This document shows positions 1 through 4,782 of a stretch of DNA of 11,651 bases, piece after piece. This DNA comes from an uncultured Lachnospiraceae bacterium. Its GTDB lineage: Bacteria > Bacillota > Clostridia > Lachnospirales > Lachnospiraceae. A program made the position numbers and the translations under genes. The stretch spans positions 1 to 11,651 of the forward strand of contig CAJUQB010000130.1 of NCBI GenBank assembly GCA_910588285.1, written 5' to 3'. Position 1 is the stretch's first letter. Each line of letters opens with the position of its first letter. Under the pieces are notes generated by a model that worked only from the letters and a program-made list of their open reading frames with translations, searched no databases and had not been told where the DNA came from.

Positions 1-622
1 TATCTTTGCTCTTTTCCAGCAGAACCTGGATCTGCTCCATAGTCAGTGTTTTCTGCGTATCAATATTTCGGGTCCTGAAGCCTGATTTGGACTGCGGTTT
101 TTCTGCTTTGGGAAGCCCTATTCCATCCACCGGACTGGTCGGGATCACTTTGGCCGTTACCGCATAACGAAAAGAGACATTCATGATTGTTTTTACCAGC
201 TCTGCTATCGGCCTCGAATAGTCTGCCTTGATATTAAACAATTTTTGAACGTCTCCGCGAGTAACATCCATCATTTTTTTCTTACCCAGGATGGGAATGA
301 TATGATTCTTTACTATTCCGCAATAATTATAGTACGTTTCATGACTGTCTGTGCGCTTTTTAAGATCCGTTTCAAGCCAGAATATCATATAATCAGCCAC
401 ATTAACTTTTGCGTACACAACAAACGTACCATTATATAATTCTGCGATGGTCTTCTCTCTTGCCTTACTTGCTTCTTTCTCTGTTTTGAATCCGGACTTC
501 TGCTGTGGTTTTTCGCTTCCATCCGGATATTTCAAGAATACTCTGTAGCCGAAGCCGGAGCGCACAGGTATTACCTGTGACACTCTCCAATCGACATAAT
601 TTTTTAAGCTCAAATCTAGCAT
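1..622 (-). CDS. Tyrosine recombinase/integrase, N-terminal part (runs off left edge)
   Basis: I translated the minus strand from the ATG at 622-620; it stays open for 207 codons to the left edge, so the 3' part is missing. A GGGAG ribosome site lies about 8 bases before the ATG. Residues about 15-70 (SGFGYRVFLKYPDGSEKP, then GFKTEKEASKA) resemble the AP2-like arm-binding domain of Tn916-type integrases. Residues about 75-180 fit the helical core-binding domain (YYNYCGIVKNHIIPILG, then DVQKLFNIKADYS). The last visible part (IDTQKTLTMEQIQVLLEKS) is the usual entry into the catalytic domain, so the catalytic Arg, His and Tyr are off the window. The start overlaps the stop of the preceding recombinase remnant, which implies translational coupling. 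It reads away from the conjugation operon and is AT-richer than it. I infer it belongs to an older resident element, not to the ICE. Family assignment is secure; the substrate is unknown. Confidence 0.88.
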   Translation of the reverse strand, partial: MLDLSLKNYVDWRVSQVIPVRSGFGYRVFLKYPDGSEKPQQKSGFKTEKEASKAREKTIAELYNGTFVVYAKVNVADYMIFWLETDLKKRTDSHETYYNYCGIVKNHIIPILGKKKMMDVTRGDVQKLFNIKADYSRPIAELVKTIMNVSFRYAVTAKVIPTSPVDGIGLPKAEKPQSKSGFRTRNIDTQKTLTMEQIQVLLEKSKD

Positions 623-801
623 GTTGCAACACTCCCTTCCGGAACAAACGTATGATTCATAAATGTGATAATCTGCTCATTCTCATCCATGACCTCACAA
701 TAATATTCAAAGGTTGTATTGACACTTGCATGTCCCAAAAGGGCAGATATTTTAATCAAAGGAACTTTCTGCTCTACCAATATAGTGGCATACATATGCC
801 G
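616..801 (-). pseudogene. 3' remnant of a second tyrosine recombinase, cut off by the ICE end
   Basis: On the minus strand, 61 codons from 801 down to the TAG at 618-616 encode the last third of a tyrosine recombinase catalytic domain. They begin RHMYATILVEQ (the box II Arg-His, normally preceded by H-D-L), followed by ALLGHASVNTT (the conserved LGH histidine) and TFEYYCEVM with the nucleophile tyrosine. The codon just before the Arg is TAA, where the family has Leu, and nothing upstream resembles a recombinase. The gene therefore lacks its N-terminus, core-binding domain and first catalytic Arg, and cannot be functional here. Its stop overlaps the start of the next recombinase (ATGCTAG), so the two were an intact tandem before disruption. 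I infer that the missing 5' part lies at the other end of the inserted element. Confidence 0.8.
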
Positions 802-813
802 TTACGGTATAAT
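785..813 (+). promoter_or_regulatory. Candidate sigma-A promoter spanning the ICE junction
   Basis: A perfect -10 hexamer TATAAT lies at 808-813, just inside the presumed ICE end. A 4-of-6 -35 match, GTGGCA, lies at 785-790, with a 17-base spacer. The -35 would sit in the disrupted recombinase remnant and the -10 in the ICE, and transcription would run towards the transfer operon at 1059. This is inferred from hexamers only. The AT-rich context makes a chance TATAAT plausible, and no other better promoter is visible before 1059. Confidence 0.4.
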
Positions 814-825
814 AACGACAAACGG
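795..825. other. Probable left end (att junction) of the ICE
   Basis: Recombinase coding homology stops sharply at 801. To the right there is AT-rich non-coding DNA (TTACGGTATAATAACGAC) leading to the conjugation operon. Tn916/Tn1549-type elements commonly insert in AT-rich targets and carry their transfer genes at the end opposite the integrase, which fits this orientation. The exact crossover and coupling bases cannot be set without the right end or the empty site, so the junction could be off by several bases. This rests on the broken gene and the composition change, not on a recognised att core. Confidence 0.55.
813..822 (+). repeat. Direct repeat TAACGACAAA, copy 1
   Basis: The 10-mer TAACGACAAA starts 12 bases inside the presumed ICE end and recurs exactly at 934-943, in the same orientation and 121 bp away. 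Short direct repeats near an element end are typical arm-type binding sites for the N-terminal domain of Tn916-like integrases. That role is an inference from position; two copies alone are weak evidence. Confidence 0.4.
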
Positions 826-933
826 AAAAAGCCTTTATTTTCAAGGGGTTTGAGCGTTTGCCGTCATTTATTCAATTCCTTTTCCAAGTTGAAATGTGAC
901 GAGAAAATCATCGAAAAAAGGAGGTTGTTTCAT

Positions 934-943
934 TAACGACAAA
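934..943 (+). repeat. Direct repeat TAACGACAAA, copy 2
   Basis: This is the second exact copy of the 10-mer at 813-822, inside the gene-free ICE end. Together the two could be arm-type integrase sites. Chance similarity within AT-rich DNA cannot be excluded. Confidence 0.4.
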
Positions 944-955
944 ATTTAATAGTGC

Positions 956-984
956 CAGCGGCCCGGTACATTGCCGGATCGCTG
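956..984 (+). promoter_or_regulatory. Leader hairpin upstream of the attenuator
   Basis: CAGCG (956-960) pairs with CGCTG (980-984), and CCGG (963-966) pairs with CCGG (974-977). They are separated by a two-base GC/AT internal loop and capped by TACATTG. The structure sits 8 bases before the terminator-like hairpin at 993-1021 in the untranslated leader of the operon, so the two could form a regulated leader RNA. I do not recognise a known riboswitch class. Confidence 0.45.
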
Positions 985-992
985 ATTGCCGT

Positions 993-1027
993 GGGCGTTT
1001 CACTTTTGCAGGTGGACGCCCTTTTTT
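993..1027 (+). terminator. Intrinsic terminator or attenuator in the operon leader
   Basis: GGGCGT (993-998) pairs with ACGCCC (1016-1021). After a single bulged T (999) the stem continues with TCAC (1000-1003) against GTGG (1012-1015), closing on an 8-base loop. Six T residues (1022-1027) follow directly. This is a good rho-independent terminator shape on the plus strand. It ends about 30 bases before the first start codon of the operon with no gene before it on that strand, so it more likely controls entry into the operon than ends a gene. The anti-terminating partner or signal is not evident. Confidence 0.65.
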
Positions 1028-1058
1028 CATACCCATTTTCAGGAGAAAGGAGATTCAC

Positions 1059-1580
1059 ATGGAATTAAACGAAATGGAAAAAAGGCTGCTGTTTCAGGTT
1101 GAGGGTGACTATCAATCCAAAGTCCTGAACGAGCTTTACATGACTGCCAGATACACAAAGAATCCCGAACAGCGAAGGGCAGCGGAAAACCTGATGGCAA
1201 AGCTGCGCATCCTGACGGATGCCGAGTGCATGGACATTGTGCGGGATATTCAGAAGAATTACCGTTTGCCCTACCCACCCCGGACGATTGGGGAAAAGAT
1301 TGCCGAGGCCAGGCAGCAATCCGGCGCAGAGAAATTGAAGGGGCACGACATCATGGCGCTGGAACGCTTCGACCCGGAGGTGCGTCACATGATCGTCTTT
1401 GATGTGCTGTCGTATGATTCCCCTGTCGGTGACAAGGGCGATAAGATGCGCCTGTTCCTTACGGATGCCGGCTATCAGAAATTCTTAGACAGCCAGGAAC
1501 GAGGTGAGGTCAAACTGAAAAACCATGCAAAGGTCTCAGGCGGGCACCTCCACTATGACCGCAGGGACCGCGCCTTGTAA
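1059..1580 (+). CDS. Conserved ICE protein of unknown function, first gene of the operon
   Basis: This is a 173-aa soluble protein, starting at an ATG 7 bases after AAAGGAG. Residues 1-75 look helical (MEKRLLFQVEGDYQSKVL, then RAAENLMAKLRILTDAECMD). Residues 85-110 contain YRLPYPPRTIGEKIAEARQQ. Residues 113-173 contain GHDIMALERFDPEVRHMIVF and a basic, His-rich end (LHYDRRDRAL). There is no signal peptide or membrane segment. From memory, similar proteins sit at this first position in Tn1549-like elements of gut Clostridia, but I know no tested function. The position just after the attenuator and before the replication protein suggests an early role in element maintenance or regulation. The frame is supported by operon packing and codon usage; the function is unknown. 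Confidence 0.85.
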   Translation: MELNEMEKRLLFQVEGDYQSKVLNELYMTARYTKNPEQRRAAENLMAKLRILTDAECMDIVRDIQKNYRLPYPPRTIGEKIAEARQQSGAEKLKGHDIMALERFDPEVRHMIVFDVLSYDSPVGDKGDKMRLFLTDAGYQKFLDSQERGEVKLKNHAKVSGGHLHYDRRDRAL

Positions 1581-1610
1581 CGGAAATAACCGGAGAAAGG
1601 AGGCTGTGAA

Positions 1611-2483
1611 ATGGCTGTATTCCGGGTAGAAAAAACGAAGGACTTCACGATCATGTGTAACCACCATCTGCGCAATACGGAACTGTCCTTAAAGGCAAAG
1701 GGGCTTCTCTCCCTCATGCTGTCGCTGCCGGAAGATTGGGATTATACCACAAAGGGGCTCGCCCATATCTGTAAGGACGGTGTGGATTCGATCACCACCG
1801 CTCTGAAGGAACTGGAGCGGCACGGGTATCTCACCAGGCAGCGCCTCCGCTATGAGAACGGGCAGCTCGGAGATATTGAATATACGATTCATGAAAAGCC
1901 TGTAAACGCTGAAAAACAGGAGGATTCACCTAAACGGGAAAATCCAAGACAGGTAAATCCAAGACAGGCAAAACCTGAACAGGCGGAACCTGGACAGGAA
2001 AATCCCGCACAATTAAATACTAATCCACAAAGAACTAAAAAATCAAAAACGGATATATCAAGGACCCACCAATCAATCTATCCTGCAGGCCCAGAGGCGG
2101 CAGTCCGCCCGGATGGGATGGATCGGATAGAGCTGATAGACGCTTACCGTGAAATCCTGAAAGAAAATATTGAGTATGACTGTATGGTCTCCCGGCATGG
2201 GAAAGAACGCTTAGACGAGACTGTGGAGCTTATGCTTGAAGTGGTCTTATCCAAACGGCCATATATCCGTATCGCCGGGGATGATTTCCCCAGGGAGGTG
2301 GTAAAGAGCCGTTTCCTGAAGATCAATTCCGGCCACTTGGAGTATGTCTTTGACTGTATTGACAAGAACACTACAAAAGTCGGAAATATCAAGGCATATT
2401 TGCTGGCGGCGCTGTATAATGCCCCGGCAACAATGGACAGTTATTACCGTGCCGAGGTCAACCATGACCTGTACGGCTGTTAG
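1611..2483 (+). CDS. Replication-initiator-like protein: N-terminal winged HTH plus C-terminal DUF6017
   Basis: This 290-aa protein has an ATG 7 bases after AAAGGAGG. Residues 1-95 form the helix-turn-helix type found in RepA-like initiators of Firmicute mobile elements: MAVFRVEKTKDFTIMCNHHL, then LSLKAKGLLSLMLSLPEDWD and a recognition region near DSITTALKELERHGYLTR. Residues 110-134 are five tandem pentapeptides of the form xxPxQ (ENPRQ, VNPRQ, AKPEQ, AEPGQ, ENPAQ), a flexible linker. Residues about 170-288 match DUF6017 as I remember it (IELIDAYREILKENIEYD, then DKNTTKVGNIKAYLLAALYN). The likely role is binding the element's own DNA for replication of the excised circle, or regulating it. 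It sits directly before a primase-like gene, which supports a replication module. Initiator activity is inferred from family and context; a purely regulatory role is possible. Confidence 0.85.
   Translation: MAVFRVEKTKDFTIMCNHHLRNTELSLKAKGLLSLMLSLPEDWDYTTKGLAHICKDGVDSITTALKELERHGYLTRQRLRYENGQLGDIEYTIHEKPVNAEKQEDSPKRENPRQVNPRQAKPEQAEPGQENPAQLNTNPQRTKKSKTDISRTHQSIYPAGPEAAVRPDGMDRIELIDAYREILKENIEYDCMVSRHGKERLDETVELMLEVVLSKRPYIRIAGDDFPREVVKSRFLKINSGHLEYVFDCIDKNTTKVGNIKAYLLAALYNAPATMDSYYRAEVNHDLYGC
1938..2012 (+). repeat. Five 15-bp tandem repeats inside the replication gene (iteron-like)
   Basis: Five consecutive 15-bp units start at 1938, 1953, 1968, 1983 and 1998. The first two share 14 of 15 bases across their ends (AATCCAAGACAG core). 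The third and fourth share the AACCTGNACAG pattern, and the fifth is the most diverged. They encode the xxPxQ linker. In RepA_N-type plasmids the origin lies within the middle of the rep gene, so an iteron role is conceivable. Alternatively they are only a coding repeat that makes a flexible linker. Confidence 0.75.
2451..2477 (+). other. Hairpin at the 3' end of the replication gene
   Basis: AGGTCA (2455-2460) and TGACCT (2465-2470) form a perfect 6-bp stem on an ACCA loop. GCCG (2451-2454) and CGGC (2474-2477) can extend it past a GTA bulge. It ends 6 bases before the stop codon. A T-run (2499-2504) follows 21 bases later, too far away for a standard terminator. It may be an RNA-processing or stability element, or chance within coding sequence. 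Confidence 0.35.
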
Positions 2484-2529
2484 GCGTCTTTGGGCGTCTT
2501 TTTTCATCACGGAAAGGAGGCGGGGCACG

Positions 2530-2568
2530 ATGAAAAGAAATACTGTGCCGGCACGATGCCCGGCGTAA
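2530..2568 (+). CDS. Possible 12-aa leader peptide overlapping the start of the Toprim gene
   Basis: The best ribosome site of this region (AAGGAGG at 2514-2520) is correctly spaced (9 bases) for the ATG at 2530. That start opens a 12-codon frame, MKRNTVPARCPA, ending at TAA 2566-2568. It is in a different frame from the Toprim gene, whose first in-frame ATG (2556) lies inside it. This could be a translational-coupling leader, or a sign that the Toprim gene's 5' end carries a frameshift. There is no independent evidence that the peptide is made. Confidence 0.3.
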   Translation: MKRNTVPARCPA

Positions 2569-3539
2569 CCAAAGAACAGATTCAGGCGGCGCGGGAGGCG
2601 GACCTGTTCGCATACCTGCAGTTCCATGAGCCTGGGGTACTGAAACGGGACGGGCCCAATTACCGGCACAAGGAACATGACAGCCTGGTCTATGTGACCG
2701 GGAAAAGGTACTGGTACTGGAACAGCCGGGGCCGGAGTATCAACGCCCTGGATTATCTGATCCAGATTCGGGGCTATGGGCTGGTGGATGCGGTCCATAC
2801 GCTGGTAGGCGGAGAAATCCAGCAGGCACCGGCCTATCGGAGTGCAACAGAAAAAGCCCATGTGCAGAAAGAACCGGAGAAGAAACCTTTTTCTCTCCCC
2901 TGGGCCAGACGGTGTGCTACCTCTGCTGTTTCCTATTTACAGCGGCGCGGGATCAGCTCTGATGTGATTGGCCGGTGTTTCCGGAAAGGGCTGTTCTATG
3001 AGGCACGGTATCATGGCGAGCCGGTCTGTGTGTTTGTGGGAAAGGATGAAGCCGGCAAAGCGAAGTTTGCCTGTATGCGGAGCATTACCGGCAATCTCAG
3101 AAAAGATGTTTACGGCAGCGACAAGGAATATAGCTTCTGCTATCCACCGAGGAATCCGGGCAGCCGCCATGTGGCGGTCTTTGAGGCACCCATTGACGCC
3201 CTCTCCCATGCCACGCTGCAGGAATTGGAAGGCTGGAAATGGGACGGCTACCGGCTGTCTTTGGGCGGCACTTCCCATGTGGCGCTGACTGCATTTTTGA
3301 AACGCCACCCGGAAATCCGGCGCGTCAGCCTCTACATGGACAATGATCTTGGCGGCCTTAAAAATGCCAGGAGGATCAAGGCAATGCTCCATGAAGATCA
3401 GCGGTTCAAACATATCCGGGTGGGGATCAACCCGCCCCGTATAGGAAAGGACTACAACGAAATGCTGCTCCATGTTACGGAGAAAATGAAAGACCATCAA
3501 CAACAATGCCGCCAGAAACAGGCGGCTATTTCAATTTGA
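2556..3539 (+). CDS. DUF3991/Toprim-domain primase-like protein
   Basis: This is 327 aa from the ATG at 2556; the frame is open further back to a TTG at 2490, but that has no ribosome site. Residues about 5-88 are laid out like a CHC2 primase zinc ribbon (LFAYLQFHEPGV, HDSLVYVTGKRYWYWN, then INALDYLIQIRGYGLVDAVH) but lack its zinc-binding cysteines. Residues about 115-180 form the DUF3991 region (LPWARRCATSAVSYLQRRGI). Residues 205-265 form a Toprim core, with the catalytic Glu in VAVFEAPIDALS (E210) and the DxD motif in VSLYMDNDLGG (D262, D264). The acidic triad is thus present. In ICEs and phages such proteins are thought to act in DNA processing or priming of the transferred strand. The neighbouring rep-like gene supports this. 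The primase reaction itself is inferred. Confidence 0.82.
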   Translation: MPGVTKEQIQAAREADLFAYLQFHEPGVLKRDGPNYRHKEHDSLVYVTGKRYWYWNSRGRSINALDYLIQIRGYGLVDAVHTLVGGEIQQAPAYRSATEKAHVQKEPEKKPFSLPWARRCATSAVSYLQRRGISSDVIGRCFRKGLFYEARYHGEPVCVFVGKDEAGKAKFACMRSITGNLRKDVYGSDKEYSFCYPPRNPGSRHVAVFEAPIDALSHATLQELEGWKWDGYRLSLGGTSHVALTAFLKRHPEIRRVSLYMDNDLGGLKNARRIKAMLHEDQRFKHIRVGINPPRIGKDYNEMLLHVTEKMKDHQQQCRQKQAAISI

Positions 3540-3558
3540 CAGGAGGATTTTAGAAATA

Positions 3559-3840
3559 ATGAACACAGAGAACACCGCTTTACAGATGATTGCTGAAGCT
3601 GCCCGGTGTCCGGACTATGACCCCGACATGGTTAAGGCCCTGATGGAAAAACTGGATATGAACGAGAAAGGCCTTGCGCTTCTGATGAACGTCGCCCCTT
3701 CCACGGTCCGGCTCTGGACCAGCGGTGCAGCGCAGCCATGCGGAACAGCAAAGCGGCTCATGCAGATTTACGAGACCGGGCCGGAGATCGTCGGCAAGAT
3801 TGCCGGAGGGCAGCCGCCGGCAGATGGGAGGAATCTATAA
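3559..3840 (+). CDS. Small HTH DNA-binding protein
   Basis: This 93-aa protein has an ATG 12 bases after AGGAGG. Residues about 22-75 form a compact helix-turn-helix of the XRE/YiaG kind: MVKALMEKLDMNEKGLALLM, with the recognition helix around VAPSTVRLWTSGAAQP, then GTAKRLMQIYE. The rest is short and unstructured. The stop codon abuts the ATG of the next gene, and the ribosome site of that gene lies inside this one, so translation is probably coupled. It may be a regulator of the ICE operon, and the HTH type is often self-regulating, but no operator was found. Pairing with the next gene as a toxin-antitoxin unit was considered, but nothing in the 303-aa protein resembles a known toxin. Confidence 0.8.
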   Translation: MNTENTALQMIAEAARCPDYDPDMVKALMEKLDMNEKGLALLMNVAPSTVRLWTSGAAQPCGTAKRLMQIYETGPEIVGKIAGGQPPADGRNL

Positions 3841-4752
3841 ATGGCACCGGTCACTATGAAAGATGATGCGCTTCCGCAGATTCACTTAGTCCGTGATACG
3901 GATTTAGGTGTATTTGCCTATGAGCTCCATATCCTGGCCGGGGATTTCCTGCGGGAAAGTGAATTCAACCTGCGCTCACTGGCAACCAACACCGGGCAGG
4001 ATTCTATCGCTATCATGGGAAAAAACCACATATGGCTTGCTGATGCCCTGTCTGCCTACTATCCCACAGGAGAGCTTTACCGGATGGCCGCCATGACGGA
4101 ATACCCCGGTGCCAGGGCTTTCCTGTTCCACACAGAGCGTAAGGAGGACGGACGGCTGTACGGGGATGTCCTGATGACGGACCTTGACACGCTGCGGCAG
4201 GACATAGAACGGAATACCCTCTACCCTTACGGAGTCAACATGGAATACCGGGACGGCACGAAGGCGGAGGCAGGCATTGAAAAATGGGAGGCAATGGAAC
4301 TATGCGAAAAGGATGCCCTGAAAACCTGGCGCTACCTTTATGCGCCGGAGCAGGTGACGGAATGGCAGTACCGCTATTCTAACCGGTTCAGCCAATGGAA
4401 GGAGCAGGCATTTTCCTATATGCCGCAGGATTTGGAGGAACGTCTGAATGTGGAGTATATGGAGGAGGCGCAGAACCCGGACACAGATATGTACCGCATA
4501 CCCCTGGGGACAGCGAAGCAGATGCTCCTTGACGGCGGTCCGGTCTACCGCCTTTTTCCCGGAGGGCCGGAAAAGGTACCGCCGATTGCGGCAGTCACGG
4601 GGCTCTGGTATGAGAATTACCGGGAGTTTGCCGTTACCCCGGAGGATTTGGGCGCACTTGACCGATTGGTCCGCAGGGAAACGGACCGGATCATGGGAAT
4701 ACGCCCGCAGCCTGATAAATCACAGGAACGCCGCCCTTCCCCAGAGCGGTGA
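3841..4752 (+). CDS. Conserved ICE protein of unknown function, 303 aa
   Basis: The ATG follows GGAGG by 9 bases and directly abuts the stop of the HTH gene. I do not recognise a named domain. Residues 10-110 (IHLVRDTDLGVFAYELHILA, then LYRMAAMTEYPGARAF) look like a mixed alpha/beta domain. Residues 110-215 are acidic and aromatic-rich (EQVTEWQYRYSNRFSQWKEQ). Residues 216-290 form a separable C-terminal domain (MYRIPLGTAKQMLLDGGPVY, then PPIAAVTGLWYENYREFAVT). There is no membrane segment or signal peptide. The multi-domain, acidic layout and the position before LPD1 and YodL proteins recall the 'polyvalent' proteins of conjugative elements, thought to help establish incoming DNA. That role is inferred from context only. 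Confidence 0.82.
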   Translation: MAPVTMKDDALPQIHLVRDTDLGVFAYELHILAGDFLRESEFNLRSLATNTGQDSIAIMGKNHIWLADALSAYYPTGELYRMAAMTEYPGARAFLFHTERKEDGRLYGDVLMTDLDTLRQDIERNTLYPYGVNMEYRDGTKAEAGIEKWEAMELCEKDALKTWRYLYAPEQVTEWQYRYSNRFSQWKEQAFSYMPQDLEERLNVEYMEEAQNPDTDMYRIPLGTAKQMLLDGGPVYRLFPGGPEKVPPIAAVTGLWYENYREFAVTPEDLGALDRLVRRETDRIMGIRPQPDKSQERRPSPER

Positions 4753-4782
4753 TTTTTTATGACAGATTGGAGGTGATAAGGA

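Larger units (their letters stand above)
802..1058. other. Gene-free ICE end and operon leader
   Basis: No convincing protein gene was found on either strand in these 257 bases. The left part (802-950) is AT-rich and holds the TATAAT and the TAACGACAAA repeats. The right part (951-1027) is GC-richer and holds the two hairpins. An AGGAG-rich ribosome site then precedes the ATG at 1059. A weak alternative promoter (TTGTTT at 925-930, TTTAAT at 945-950) has only a 14-base spacer and is doubtful. Confidence 0.6.

Noticed and set aside
505..936. 143-aa plus-strand ORF across the recombinase region and ICE end
   Set aside because: It lies antisense to the well-supported recombinase genes, has no ribosome site and its sequence is not protein-like.
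3559..4752. HTH gene plus 303-aa gene as a toxin-antitoxin pair
   Set aside because: The 303-aa protein shows no toxin motif and is larger than usual toxins; the abutting genes are explained by operon packing.
4727..4760. Possible terminator after the 303-aa gene (CCGC/GCGG followed by T6)
   Set aside because: The stem is only 4 bp with an 11-base loop, the T-run is offset by three bases, and the operon continues just after it.
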